From assembly GCA_013399875.1 (NCBI GenBank), contig VXAZ01002367.1:744001-808000 (forward strand): a stretch of 64,000 nt of DNA. Reading direction: 5' to 3'. Positions 35,671 through 49,692 of this stretch are shown in pieces. Both the position numbers and the translations under genes were made by a program. Numbering within the stretch: the first letter of the stretch is position 1; each line of letters opens with the position of its first letter. A model generated the notes under the pieces. The model did not search any database, had not been told where the DNA came from, and worked only from the letters and a program-made list of their open reading frames with translations. The stretch is from Gymnorhina tibicen. Lineage: Eukaryota > Chordata > Aves > Passeriformes > Artamidae.

Positions 35671-35701
35671 AATTAATTAGCTTAATTAATTAATTAATTA
35701 G
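35671..35701. repeat. (TTAA)n microsatellite
   Basis: AATTAATTAG followed by about five TTAA/AATT units. It yields many TAATTA words, so homeodomain-site counts here are not informative. Confidence 0.9.
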
Positions 35702-37195
35702 CCCATAATGAGTGTGGAGAGCAGAAGGAACTGAAAGTTTAATCTTAACTTGTCAGAAAATTCCTCCTCCAGCAGCTGAAGGAGCAGCAGCCATGCACTT
35801 GCATAATGCCCTGGTATGGCCACCGGACTGTTTTGATTAAGTGGATTCTAGGGGTTTAGGAAAACTACAAATTTTATAGCTGTGGTGTTCTCTGCAAAAG
35901 TGATGTAAAACATCGTAAAGCTGCCAAAGCACCACCGCGGTGCAGGGATCCATGCTGGCCTCCTCTGCAGCAGGGACTGTCAGCCTCAGAGAATGCTGTT
36001 AAGAAAATAATCGAGATGGAATTGGTGGAATGGCGTGGGGGGAGGTTTGTGCATTGCAAACTTTTGTTCCCTCTTTCTGAACAATTAATGTCTTTTGACC
36101 CGTGCTACTTAGAAGCCACATCTGAATTTGGCCTGGTGTTTGAACTGGACACTGGAGAACCAAGTGTTTCTCTGCAGCAGCATCACCCACAGCATCAGTA
36201 AAGGCATCATACCTGAACTTCTCTTCTTCCATTTCAAGAGGTTTAACACCTGTCTGTATCACAGTACTGACCCTTTCTGCCTTCAGAGTGCACTGAAGAT
36301 GGATCCAGGGGAAATTTACTATCTAAATGGTTTCAGAGTAACTGTTTGAAAGAAGGTGCTATTGGCCCGAAACCTCACGTAGGGAGTCATCCCCTGCCCC
36401 ATATCCACCCTATGTTGCCACCTGACAACTGCCCCAAGCAGTTGTACCCAGCTCCAGCTGCCCCTGAAGGGTAGACTTTCACCTGGATGTCTCTATCAAG
36501 GTGGCAGAAGCATGCTGTGGTCCCCAGGTCAGTCTGTGCCCCTCAAACATAATTCAGCTGGCAGAGCTTGCTTTGTTTGTTCACTCACAGGTGATGACCT
36601 GGTGCCTTGCAGTGCAAACAGGCTGGAATATACAGTCTGGCTGCAGGGCTTTGTCAGCTCCCTCTCTTTCAAAATCTCCCAGGGTCTGGGCTGGATGGAA
36701 GCACTGGGAGTGGTGCACCCTCCACTGGGAGGGATGGTCTGTCTCTGAGCTTTTGGGGAATACTCCCTCTTTTGGAAAATTTTGATATGTTTTCCTGTGG
36801 GTTGGAGAGAGCAAACGCAGCTCAGGGTTTCTTAGGGAAAGACTGAATTCCTGAAATCAAATCAATTGCATTAAAATTATAGTTACAATTACAGCCACTC
36901 TTTCTTGAGAACAGTGCCAGAGGGGTGTGCTGAGTAGGAATGATGATTCTAATGGCCAGGACCTGAGAATTTCAACATCCCAGGCCTTGAAGAAGAGTCA
37001 AACTCAGAGCAGAAGGGGAGAAGATTGAGCCCTGTTCACTGTCAAGAGGCAACAGGGAGGACAGGCGTACACAGAAGCGATTCTCTGGTCAGCACTGCCA
37101 CCAAACCGTTCACTTGACTCTTTCTTTCTTTTGTTCTTCTTTTATTTTATTCCTTCTCCTTGTCAGCAGAGCAAACCATGCTGCCAACACCCCTG
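35702..37195. other. Non-coding stretch
   Basis: No gene or repeat recognised. Overlapping frames of 60-95 codons at 36.0-36.85 kb on both strands show no family features. Confidence 0.5.
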
Positions 37196-37395
37196 GGAAA
37201 ATGTATTCAGTGGTGGTAGGTCACTGGCATGGACCAGGGGGATGTCCTCTGCAGCTCAGCAATGGTCCCAGGTGTGCTCTTGGAGCCAGCATCATCCCAG
37301 GTCCACGGCACCCTTGGACCCACCCCTGAGACAGTGCTGGTCCAAGCACATTGTAGATCCAGCATCACCTCAGATGGGGACAGGACTCGTGTGAG
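37196..37395. repeat. Second patch of the degenerate GGTCC repeat
   Basis: Words like those at 34.5-34.95 kb recur: ATGGTCCCAGG, AGCCAGCATCATCCCAGG, GGTCCACGGC, CACCCCTGAGACAGTGCTGGTCC and CCAGCATCACCTCAGATGGGG. Together the two patches look like dispersed copies of one old tandem or foldback repeat. Confidence 0.5.
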
Positions 37396-37439
37396 GCAAA
37401 AACCATGCTCTGGATGAAACTGGTGGAAAAAAAGTAGAA

Positions 37440-37700
37440 TCAAAATACTGCTAAACACCTCTAATATATAAATGTAAGTTCTTTAAACCTGAAGGTTTAA
37501 TTGATATTTTTTCTTCAAATAATGGACTAATGTCAAGTAATTTAAGCCATTTTACAGCAAAGGCAATTGAATAATTGCTAATGGCTTTCAGCTGAATGTA
37601 TTTAATGTCAGCTCACAAACTTGAGCTGATTTAAAGAACAAGGGGCATTCCTTTCTCTTGAAAAAGAATTAGGTAACAATGGCAGTTAGAAAGTGGGATT
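37440..37700. promoter_or_regulatory. AT-rich unique block, possible conserved element
   Basis: A dense set of homeodomain- and POU-like AT words (TTTAATTGATA, AAATAATGGACTAATG, GCAATTGAATAATTGCTAATGG, TATTTAATG). No repeat family is apparent. It could be a conserved non-coding element or simply AT-rich intron. Confidence 0.3.
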
Positions 37701-40700
37701 CAAAGGAAAGTTGGAATTTGAGTATGAACCTTGGCAGAGCAAGAGGGAAAGACCAGATCTGATGAAGAAAAATTGTGACCAACTATCCTGTGGAGTGATT
37801 GAGGAGAGAAAAAAAAAACCCTGAGACTTTGCCATTTAAAATTTGAATTATCTTAATGTACATTAAGGGGTGAAATGAGGAAGTGTTTTTCTGTGGAGAT
37901 CAGCCTGGTGCAAGATATCCTGGGCTGTGGCTGCACCTTTCATCCATTCCCAGGCTGGAAAATTATCTGGATGTGGGATGATGGGCACTTTGGCTGGAAG
38001 ATCCCATGGAGACATCGTGGCATGCAGAGCAGTGCAGACTGGCAGGGGAGCACTGCCACAGGCTGTGTGTCTAGGAGTGGACACAGGGTGAAGATTTAAA
38101 ATAACCCCCAAGCTCAGGAGAAATACCCCTGAATATTTGCACGGGTGTTCTCAGAGCAAATAAACCTCACACTTTTACAAGGAACAATTTATTGATACTG
38201 CAGACAAGCTGGGACTGCAGCCCCAAGTTGCTGTTGGGGCAAGTCGTTGTTGTGTTTGTTCTCCTGCTGCCGGCTTAGGAATTTGTTGGCTTTGAGAACT
38301 GGCAGGTGCCTGTCCTCACGTTGCCACACGTGTGTCACCTGGCACTGAGCACTGCCACGTCTGCTGCCTGCCCTTGCCTCTGCCACTGGGGCTCATCCTA
38401 CTGCTGGGGAAGGCATTCAAATTTTGCAGTAGGCAGATCGGTACACAGCATCTCTAAAACTGCTCTACAGAATAATTCCAAGATGTAACGTGCCCAGCCT
38501 GGGGTCTGAGGGATAATTCAGTGTATTCATACCCGTCTCAGTTCCAGTTATGTCCTGAAGCTAATGAGGACTTCAGTTTCAGTGACATCTTACAGTAGTG
38601 GCCTCCATGTCCCAGTGATGAGACTGAACAAATCTGTGCCTTTTGCTGTTCTCTGGACTGGTCTTGCTCTGGTAGTTCTGGAGTCACAGGAGGAGGAAGA
38701 TGGGAATTCCTCATCAGCTTTCTCCAAATAATAGAAAGTAGATTCCTTTGTCTTCTCCTTTTTTGTTTCCTGTTAAGGTAACTGGTTCTGGCTCTCCAGA
38801 GGGGAATTTACTTCTTACCTTAATGTTTGTTCAGCTTCTCAGAATCCTTCTTTGCCCTGTGTCCTCCAGGGATGGAATGTCCTGTGGCAGTGGCACATCC
38901 CTTCTTGTCTCTGAATTGCTCTCCTGAATGGAGTTTCACTGAAGGGTGTTCACCATTCAGCTGAGCTCTTCCCTGTCCCTTCTGCCGCTGTGGGTCACTC
39001 TGTGCCCCGTGCAGTGCTGTGGGCACCTTCCAGCATGAGCAGCACTGCCTCTCTCAGCACTGAACTTTGATTGCTCTTGCTCTGTTTGCATAAGAAGATA
39101 GTCCTGCATCTGGAGCGTGGCTATTTGGAAGGTTTTAAACATCCTGGCCTGCCTTCTGCTGTAATCTCGCTCTTTTCTTCTGCCAGCCACCACATGTGGC
39201 ATGTGGAGGTGTGATCTATTAGCACAAACCTGCGCTGAACTTTGTCAGCATCACCCAGGATGTGCTGTGGGCAGTTTTTCTGTGACTTGCAGGCCTAGGA
39301 CTTCTTTCTGGCAGTTCAGCAGTGCTCATGAAGCATTCTTGCAGCCCTTCATTGCAGTTCTCATGGGCTTTCCTTCTGCTTTATGGCTCTTGGCAGATCT
39401 TTCCTCACTGGATCCCATCTGTTCAGCATCCCAGCTGAGGCAACCTTCGTTAAGGTCTTCTTCCCTGCAGATTCCCTTCTGGATGCTTCTGTTCTCCATC
39501 AGACTTTGGCAGCCTTCATCCTGATGTCATTGGGGTGGCTCCTCATCTGAAGTCATGGCTACTCTTCATTTTCTTTCCCTTGTCCTTTTACTTGCTCCCC
39601 AGTGCTCTCAAGGCATGAGATAAGGAGAAGCCAAAGAGCAAACAGAACCAGTGCACTTTTATCTTCCTTTTGCCTTGGAAAAGGCACTGGGTCTTGCTCT
39701 TTGCTGTTTTCTTTGCTGTCACCCAACTTTCCACTGCAGTCTAACATGGGAACAGTTAAGCAGTGTAAATAGCAAACAGGTTCACGTGCCTAAGCACTTC
39801 CAGATGCCCGAGCAGGTAATGCTTTGAAATGTGTTTTAAATGAGTGCTGAGTTTTGACCTGCAGGATAAATGCTGGCTGGCATGACACAAATAATACCAA
39901 TCTTGAAAATTATCTCAAATTATCCCCACTGCTTGTAATGGTGGTAACAGCTCAGGGACTGCCTCTCAGAGGGTGATTTCCTGCCAGGATCCTGTAGAGC
40001 CCTGCAGTGACTGTCACCGACTTGTACCTTGAATTACCATGTCTCTGCTAATTGTCCCTTTTTCCTCAGGAGGTCTAAACACAAAACTAACTTTTAATTT
40101 ATTATCTGTTCACATATCCATGCTCAGCCAAGCCCAATCTCTGTCCTCCTGCACTGGTCCTAAGGAGCTGAGCGCTGCATGTTCAGCATTGCTCGTGCAG
40201 AGCTTTTTCCTTTGGTTGACTTTCCTCATGCAGGGATTTTGCAGCTGGTCCCTGCAGGATAGAGGTGTTCTTTTCCCTCCTCTCCCTCTCATTACAAACA
40301 TATTTTTTCGAGGAGGTTGGTGCTTGTCTTACTGCAAGAACAACATTACAAAGCAGTAATAAATCGAGATGCTTACATATCTCCCTTCCAACTGTAGGCT
40401 CCAAACAGCTGAGACAGCCCCCGTGCACTGAGGGATGTAATTAGGACAGGTTGTGTTTTGTGTCCTTTTAGGAAGAAGATTCTTTGTAACCTCTCACGCT
40501 TGAATATAGCCTGTAAATCAGAGCAGATCAAACACCATATCAAACTGGTACTGATGTGAGAATATTCTTTTCGCCTACGAAATGGCAGGGAGGGGGTGGA
40601 GGTGAGAACCTGGATTCCACTCCTGGATCCTTCAGGAGGACTTCTTGTCCTTTAGAAATCTTGGCATCAAACCCTGGCTCAAATCCAATGCGCTCATGAG

Positions 40701-43700
40701 AAACAATTTCTATAGAAATTTTCATTATTTACATGCTCTCTGTGTTTATTTTTCCATTTTTTTTTCTGCTGAGAATGAGTATTTCATGATGCACAGGAGA
40801 GAAATTTATAGGCAAAAAACCTCAAGTCTGTGTGTGGGATAAACCAGTGAGCTGGACCATACACTGTAGTATTGCAGAGCAAAATCAAATTGTATTTCTA
40901 GTAACTGTTTACAAATGCTTGCTTCTTGGAAACTGTCTTCTATATGTGAACAAGGAATTAACCTACCAGTTTAAAATTACTATGAGAAGGATTGCTTTGC
41001 TTTGTGCTGAGTGATAGCAAACATCCAACAGAATTTTAGAGCCTTTCTTTCCTCTGGCTGTTAACATTAAAAGTTTAATACTGAAATAAAACATTAAATG
41101 AATTATTCTCTCTTAACTGCATTCTGTCTGCTCCCACTTTCTCCTGCAATAACTGTAGGAGACCTTCCCTAATCTTTCCAATTAACTTGGTATTTCCTGC
41201 AAGGCTGACACTGAAGAGGGTAAGAAAGGAGTGTAAAGCGAGGAAAGACATCTGTCAACTATTGGAAATACTTTCCGTGTTAGAAATTGAAGGGATCCCA
41301 CACTGAAGCCAGATGATCCGAGGAGAACAATTGCAGCGTTGGCTTGACAAGAATGTGGATGATTTGTTATAGCTGTCCTCGCAGTAGGCACCTGGTTGTC
41401 GTGTTCATATGAGAATACCTTGGAGATATGCTAAACACATATCCTGTTCCAATCAGGAGTGCTGAAGGGCCAGAGCAGGCAAGGTTTGACTTGCATTTTC
41501 GGAGAGACATAAATTATCATTTGTTCCTAAATCTCCATCTTTTCAAATTCCTTCTCATTCCTCTCTGCTGTCCCACTACTATTTCAAAGCAAGCTATGAG
41601 AGTTTGTGTGTTGGGTAGGCAGCTGAAAGTGTGTGTTTTACCAACTGTGGAGGCTCCTGACTGACCCTTTTTGGGGGTAAGGCTGTGTGCAGAAGGGTTT
41701 TGGTGGTCTGGTTTTGACTGTGAGCTTTATATAGTAGGTCAGCGGATACCCATTTTGGTAATGCTGCAGTAAAAATATGAAACACTTTCTGGAGAGGAAA
41801 GACCCAGTTTTTCAGCTGATCTGACACATAAACTCTTGGACTGTTGTTTGCTTGGTTTACTTTTTGATTTACTCTGAAGTCTGAAAATGGCTCCAGTGTA
41901 ACTTGAAAATGAGCTGGAACAACAGTTTGTGTTTGTGAGCCAGGACATGTTTTAATAGGGGAAAGGCACTGCAGATTTCCAGGGCTCTCCTACTTCTGTG
42001 CTCCTTGTCCAACCCAAAGTAAATTAATTCTAGATGCAGAGAGTAGAACCAGCTTCATCCTTGTAAAAGAAAAAGCAATTTCACTGTGACAGTTTCTACA
42101 TCACTTGGTGTACTCCTCCCTTCCCTGGTCTGATCAAAGCCCAGCTTGTCAGCAGTCCCTCCCCAGTCCCCTATGGAGCAGTCCCTCCCCATAGGCTATC
42201 TCAGAAAGAAGCCTATGAAACAGTCGAGTTGTGGCCCCACTAGTTTGTCATTTCACTGTTGTGTTCTCCTGTACTTCATCTCCCTCATTGTGCCAGGCTC
42301 CAGGAAAAGAGAGGGAAACTTCTGTGAACAGCTGGATTAGTTTTAAGGGCAGAGAGTATCACAAAATCAACAACTCGAAGTTTACATTTCATGAATCATG
42401 GGATTTACCAGTCACTCTGGCAATGAGCCCAATAACTCTTATTCCAAAATGGCCTGCCAGTGGAGACGTCAAGGGATGGAGACTGTTAGTAGCTCCTTTG
42501 TTATCTTTGTGCTTAGTCATGACGCTTGAATTGGAGGATGTTCATTTCTAACACAAATACACACAAGTCCTTCCTCCCTGAATTTTGGCAGTGGATGTTA
42601 CTGTGGGGTGGGAAAAGGAGAACTGTGGAGGTCACTGCTGCATGTTTAGGTCCAACAGATCAACTTGTGCTCTGGATCTCATGGAAAAAGAACAGCATTG
42701 CCTGAGTGTGCCCAGCGGCACCTCCAGCCTGAGAGGGCAAACTGATCCAGGATTATCCCTGAAAGCACCACACCTCTGTAGTTGTGTCCTCCCCTGCTGA
42801 CTTGAACACAGAGGGACTTATTTTAAGTAGAAACCTTCTGTGAAGACTGTTCAACATGTTCTCCTCTAAAGGGTCAAACCGCTGTCATCTTCTGGGCATT
42901 TTCCCTCTTGAGCTGTTTCTCTCTGGCGTTCAAGAGTGATGGACCCAGCAAGGACAGCAACTGGTGCAAGGCATATGTCAACGCAGTGTAGATGATACTG
43001 AGCAGGAAATCTGCTCCAGCCCATGCCTGGACAGGGCTCCTTGTCTGTCATGAGTGATAGACCTGTCCAACTGCATAATTTGTCTTACAAATGTTTCACC
43101 TCTTCCTTTGAGCATTGCTTTCCTTCAGCCTGTTGGCCACAGTTGGTTATGCTGACCTGTACTGTTTGGTGGGACATCCTGGCCATCACCACTTCCAGCC
43201 CCTGCCTCCATCCTCGGGATTGAAACTCCTCCCCGCCTTGCACATCTCCCCGAGTCCAGCCTCATGACAAATATGTGCTATTTGCAGAAAATGTTTGTCA
43301 AGACCAGGTGGTTGAAAGCAAAAATGCCAACAGATCTGCCTTTTGTAACCATGCAAGCAGCTTGTTAAAATTAGTCACAGGCTAAGCTGCAGTACATCTG
43401 TGCTGTCAGCCTTCCAGAGGGCCATCGATCCTGCTCCCGCCCGACGGGAGCTGTGCTCCAACACCCATCTGTGGGGCTGCACTAGCGGAATGACTGTTGC
43501 AGTCGTTCCCAAAGCCTTTTCCCCCTCCTCCAGTTCACAAACCTTTGTCCAAATTTAGCCACGAGCCTCCTTTGAAATGCATAAACACTTGTGTGTCCTG
43601 AGTTTCAGATACTGGCAGACAGAGCATCCCAAAACAAAACCTGAGAAATCTTGACACTGGCATTTGCTTTAGAAGAATTTGTACTGGGCTGCTCTGAGAA

Positions 43701-46700
43701 CTTTTTTGTTTTTCACTTTATTGAGCAAGGACTACAATTTCCAAGGTTCTTTGGGGAGTGAGGTACCTAGCTGTCACTGGAGGATTTATTAAATGTGTGC
43801 CCACCTCCCGTTTTCTGCTTGTAAAACTGAAAAGCAAAATTCCTCCCTGCTGTTGTACAGCTGTCCATGGGAAAGCACCAAATCAGCTGGTAATTAACAG
43901 CTGTCCCTGGTGTTGAAGCAGGAATCACCTGTCCCGACTTTCTGTGCAGCACCCAGCACCAAGAACCTTTGGGAACTGCACCCCAGTCAGCTCAGTATGG
44001 GCGGTCAAGATGGCAGGGCTGTGCCTCAAACCCTCTGCTTCCCCACTAGGGGCTGCCTTTGACGCACATCCAAAAATACGTCTTGGATTGGCTTCTTCAG
44101 ATCCATTGTGCTTACCTGCTCTGTCAACATGCCCCTCTGTACAAACACATATGCAGTTTCCATGTCTGTCCTGCAGCCAAGGGTCTTGCATTTCTTCCCA
44201 TCCTAACTCAGAAGATTTCTCCTGAAATGCTGTGAACAATGCTGTGCTCACTGTCCCACATCCCTGCTCCCACCTGCGGGCACCTGGCCCCAGCCTGCGC
44301 AGCTTGGGAATTGCTGCTTCTTCTCACAGAAACATGAGGGGTTTGTTCTCCCACCCTTAAAACAGGGGTTCTCATGAGTTTGACCAAGATTTATCGCACC
44401 ACCACCAGCAACAGACCTAACAGTCCACGCTGGCTGGGGAAGGGGAGCACATTCTCTGGCTTTGCCTGTTTCTGAGCACATTTGGTGCTGACTTCCAGGC
44501 ATTTTGCACACAATTCCCTGCCTGTGTGAGCCTGCCGCTGTGCCGGGAGGCCATGAACACAGAACCTTTGTGCTCAGAGTATTATGCTTTTCCCGCGCAC
44601 ATGCTCTCTGCTCACACACGCCGTCTGGCCAGCCCTCCGAGCTGGGTCTCTCATTCCACGCTTTCCTATGGAATTTGGATTCAAATGTGAAAATTCTCTG
44701 CCACACAATAAAAGTGGCATTTTCATGCCCTTTAGCACATCAGTCTTTTCTTGTGAATAGAGCCCTGAGTTCTTTGGCTTTTGCCGTATGGAACAATTGA
44801 TCCCTTCAGTTCACTTGCCAACAGTAATCGGTTTCTTCTAGCCATAAATTTTAGCCATTCTTTTTTTTTTCCCCCTCCCCTTTTTGGGGGGCATGGGGGC
44901 AAATAAAGTAATAAAAAGAGACAGCCATAAAGTAGGCAGCTGTTACTAGTCAGATCTTAGTCTGGGAAAGAAGCAAATCAAATATCAACCTGGATTTTAC
45001 TTGTCACTGTTTGCTCACAGCTATCAGGACAGGTTGCTCTATGATGGGTTCTACTGCCAAGGTTCCTGCTTCCTCTGTAATGAAGCCATGTGGAGTTTTC
45101 CTGTATTTAAACTAAGGGAACAACCAGTTTGAAGCACCCTGTGGATTTTAGGGTTGTTGGTGAAATTCAGGTAATAGAATCTAAGTGGGCAAAGCAGTAG
45201 GAGGACAATTTTTTAGGATGGAAATTTTGTATTCATCACTTTTCTATCTGGTGTTATTATTTGTTTGCCTGTTCTCTGCCTTGCATTGACAGGCTGTGTT
45301 TGCATGTTTTAGCCAGGCTTTCCTTTTCTGTTCACTGCAGTATCTGCTCCAGGGCTCCTTGTTCTGGTTGATCACAGTGAGCTGCTGATTTCCTGCTGGG
45401 TGGCACTGGAGGGGCTCTCCAGAGTACCACGGCATCCTAACGCCAGTCCCTGCAAAATCTCCCTCTCCTCCCCCGTTCTGGGGACCACACGTGTGTTTTG
45501 CTTTCCTTCTGTCTGCAGCTGAGGCAAAAAGAGATGGGGAATGCCAAGGAAAACAGTTCCCCTCTCCCCTCCAAAACGAGTGCTAGGGAGTTTACTTTAT
45601 AGGCTAAACCTAGAGTGTATCTTGAGAACAGGTTTATTTGAAATACATTTGTCCTGGAGGCAGATTTTCTATCCATATGGCCCACTACAGTAAGAGCTGT
45701 TTCACGCTTCTCTGGTGGTTTACAGTAAACTGGGAACACCTGCCTCTGTTGGGCTTGGGAAGGGCTGAGCAGCTTAGAAATTGTTGATAAAATTGTTCTG
45801 TAAGGGGACTTGATCTTACTGAGTTTCCTTCCTCCGCCTGCTCAGTGCTCCATGCTGCTGGTATCAGAGGAGGGTGGGGGCCTCTGTTGTGAGCAGCTTA
45901 TAAGAGGAAACACATCAGATTTAGAGTCCAATCCCTTGGAATTACAAAAGAAAATGTCCTGCTGCTCTGGGAGGGAGCAACATCCTATTTGAGACCAACC
46001 TGTGCCTCTGCAGCTGCTGCTGCCACTCCAGTGACAACCAGAAGACATTAACTGGATATGTGATGGAGCCTGGGCATGCTGGGTGACTTGCAGAGAACCA
46101 GAAAACCCTCCTGCAGAAAGAGTTGCTCTTTCCCCTGCAGCTGAGGATCTGCAGACATTTACTTTCTCCCCATCAGGACTCTGATTCCTACTAAGTTCTT
46201 CCAAAGCTGATGTCATCTTGGCAGAGACCTGCCAGATTTTCTGACCCCTTTGACATGCTCCCAATATCCACATTCCCCGGGGACTCTGTGAGATGACGTG
46301 TGCCAAGGCCAAAGGCTGTGGGGCTGCTGGCCCTCAAGCAGGCACTCGGCTCACAGGCTGCCCTGGGAGAGCCAGCCCAAAAATCCAGTTTCCTTCCCAG
46401 CCTGGCTAAATCACTCCCACTGAAACCACTTTATTTCTCTAATAACCCTCTATAACTACATTTTGATTTTGTAGAGGGCTTAAGTTCCTTTCCACCATCC
46501 CCACTGGGGATTGGAAAGAAATAGATGTATTTTAAACCCCCTAGCTTTGGCAGAATCAGCTCTTTCCAGTGCTGTCCCTGTTTCTACACCAGGTGCCAAC
46601 ATCCAACACCAGTAAAAACACAATGTCACCTTGTTTCCATCAGTTCAGTATGAGACCTTTTTTTAACATGTTAGATAAACCAGGACCACCAAGGAGTTCT

Positions 46701-49692
46701 GTAGTCATATGTCATTAGATACTTTCTCTTGAGGAGTATCCATTTCAGTGTCTTGCGTAACCATGGATCTTTTCTTCCACCTTAGATATTGTGCTAGTGT
46801 TTGTAGTAAAGTTGGGTGTCCCCAAAGTCCCCCCTGTGTGTCACCAGCCACACCTAAAAGCAGTGGATGGTACTGGAACACAAAAGTGAACCAGCTGGAC
46901 CAGACAGGGACAAGTCTGAAAAGCATTGCCTGAGGCTGGACACATCTCTGAGGCATTGCATGCCAAAAAACTGCGGTGTTCGTGTGGACATTTCATGCAC
47001 TAAAGCAGAATTTGAGACACTGTTTCAGAATCCTGTTCCAGTTCTTGACAGGTTGGAGCCACCTGGGCTGAGCGATGGTTTTCCACCTTCAGGTGCACAA
47101 AGTTTGGAGCATGGTCTTAAATCAAGATGAGATTTTTTTGTCCATACCAGGCATCTGCCTGGGTGTGAGGCTTCTGACTGTGTTTGTGCAGTGTCTGGTT
47201 TGAGAAGAGACCTGCTCAGATGGATCACCAAAATGCTGCTGACATCCAGAGAAGATTAACAAACTCCAGGAAAGGCCAGTAATAATATATACAGTCCCTA
47301 CTTACATTCTTGTCATGACCAGTTAAAAGAAATAAATATACATAACAGTCAGTCCACCACAACTGAACACAGTTGTATTATCTGCTCCACTTTCTGATTT
47401 ATTTGCTAAAGTAGAGCAGTGCACTTAATGCTCTGCACAGCTCAGAGCTGCTCTTTCACAGGCAGCAGAAATGCTTACGCATTCCAGTAGTTAAACGATG
47501 CAATGTCCAGGTGGATATTTAATGGCCCATGACAAATCTGGAATGACACAGCAGACACCATAAATATCTTCACTCAAACAGATAGAACAAAACCTTTTTT
47601 ATGAAGGCTGTTCCAAATATTTTCCACGTGCTGGCCATATTTTTAGAATACCCTTTAAGAACAGTCTGGGGAATCGTCCCTGTCCTCCTTGCACCCTGGT
47701 CCATTCTGAGCTTTTCAGGATGTGGAGCCTGTGGTAGTGTAATAAATGGAGCCCTTTCCTATACAAGAGATACTTCTTGGTATTTCTTTACAGTCACAGA
47801 GAAACCTGCAGAATTTCATTTGTGTGAATGTGCCCAGTTTGTTCAGGGAAACTCCTTGGGTTTATGTGCCTTTATGGGGTTTTTTTTCATAATTCTGGAG
47901 GTTTTTTAAGCAAGTGCTGTCTTGGTTGGGGCAAGGTGTTGCAGGATGTCAAGGCTGGCCGTCACTTGTGGCACTGCTGTGGGTGTTCCTGTGTCACCAG
48001 TGTCCCTCAGTAAGAAGATGCTGTCCTGCACGTGCAAGAAAGACATGGACAGTACCTGAACTGATGTGCCTGAGCACCTTCTCTGAGTCTTGTTTCCATC
48101 AAGTTACACACAGGATGCTGCAAAGGAGCTGGCAAATCCTTGAAGAGAAGGACACAGTTTTAAAATTAGGTTTTGGAAGTTGTGGAGCTCTTGTGAACTG
48201 AGGCTGAACTTGCTGAGTCTTTAAGTTTTCTACTAAAGCTTTTTAAAAATCCTCATGCTTCATTCTGTCATCCTTCAGGTTTGAGTATATTTCAGAATTT
48301 CAAAAACAGAAAAGTTTTTAAAAAATAAACCAGAGTAACTCAAAAGTGATGCAGACTATTTTATTTTGATTAAAGAAAAAACATCTTGTGTGTTGAAGAC
48401 TTTATCTGAAGTTTTTCAAAGGGTAGGGAGGAGATGAGAGTGTTTTCCTGAAACATTCCTTTTGGTTTAAGATGTATAGGTATGTTTAATTTATTTTGTT
48501 TAGTCATTCATTGACTTCAAAAATTTTTGATTTTCTTGACTGTCTTACTGAAACAGTGCCATGGCATCCTAGGTTTGATGCTTAAATGATGGAGATGCTA
48601 TCTCCAAGCGTGTGCAGCCCCCCAGCACTGGCACAAACAGACAACAGTTGGGTTGTTGTCAAGTACATCTGAAAACTTGGATCTTAAAAAGGCAAAAAAG
48701 TGTGTGAAGAGCAGAGCAGGGTTAGGGCTCATAGTCACCCAATCCTGCTAGCCACAATTGCCAGGGCAGAGCTGTGATGGTCCCAGGGACCTGCTAAGGG
48801 GATGGAGGTTGGTGAATCCCTGGAATACACCTTGAACAAAGGAAGGTTTTAGGAGAGTTTTGGCATTGCTCTACATAGGATTTGATCCCTTGTGGAGTGC
48901 ATAGCAGAGCCCATATGTTACCGATCCCAAACAGGTTATAAAGATCCAGAACATATCTACTGCTGCTGTCCTTGTTTATGGGCCTTTTTTGTGTACTTCT
49001 TTCCAAACATTTAGAAAGCAGGAGGATTCAAGACTGGTACGTGCGTGCCTTGGAGATAGCTGCTGAGTTCAGTGGAAACACCACTGTCCCTTAGAGACAA
49101 TTAGGTTTGGACAACCAGGTATTAATTAATCTGTTAAGTTCAACAGCCCATGCTGGTATGAGGTACCTCAGCGCCATTTTTCAAGCCGGGCAAGTCTGAA
49201 ATGCAGCACACTCAGCTTAGTGGACTATGCACAACTCCATGCCTGCGCACACCTCCCCTCTCTAGAAACACTTTTTATTCTTTTAACTACTTCTTTTATT
49301 CATAAACAGTGAAGAACTTGTCAATTTGTCACGGTCTCTATGTGCCCTTCTTCTCCCTGCAGTTAAATCCTTGTTATAGGCTAACACAACTGATCTTTAT
49401 CTGTTCTTAACCACTTACCCTTTCTGCTATTTTGCAGTCACTTTTACTGATACTGATGTTTATTTCTGTTTAATCTCTAGTGTCAAAGCACTAGAAATCT
49501 CTCTTGGTCTTGAGTTATGGGATACTTGTCTCTACCACAAATTAATGAATGATGTAATCACAGCTGCATCTTGAAATAGCTGGAAAATACCTCTGCAGTG
49601 CTCTCCAGACAGGACCACATTGCATTTGCCCTGCAAAAAACCACTTGCTCAAGCCAAGCATCCATGGCAGACCCTCTTAGATGCACATGTGG
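37701..49692. other. Twelve-kilobase gene-poor stretch
   Basis: No coding exon, RNA gene or transposon could be supported. 38,170-38,190 shows a TTTATTGATAC (- strand AATAAA) with a GT-rich segment beyond it, so a cryptic polyadenylation site is possible. A small CG-rich hairpin (GCTCCCG/CGGGAGC) is at 43,433-43,451 and a 13-base direct repeat (GCAGTCCCTCCCC) at 42,152 and 42,178. 48.8-49.35 kb carries two - strand AATAAA words (near 49,277 and 49,298) in LTR-like context, too weak to call. Frames of up to 156 codons (45,842-46,312 on -) lack motifs. Confidence 0.45.
38470..38489 (+). repeat. 20-mer shared with 34,682-34,701
   Basis: Exact second copy of GAATAATTCCAAGATGTAAC, outside the degenerate repeat patches. 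Confidence 0.8.

Noticed and set aside
38170..38200. AATAAA with GT-rich downstream on the - strand as a gene 3' end
   Set aside because: No upstream exon or transcript support.
43433..43451. GCTCCCG/CGGGAGC hairpin as a terminator or structured RNA
   Set aside because: Only seven pairs, so chance is likely, and hairpin terminators do not apply to vertebrate genes.
48790..49350. LTR-like segment with two - strand AATAAA words
   Set aside because: No U3/U5 order, ends or primer site could be defined. Too weak to list as a mobile element.
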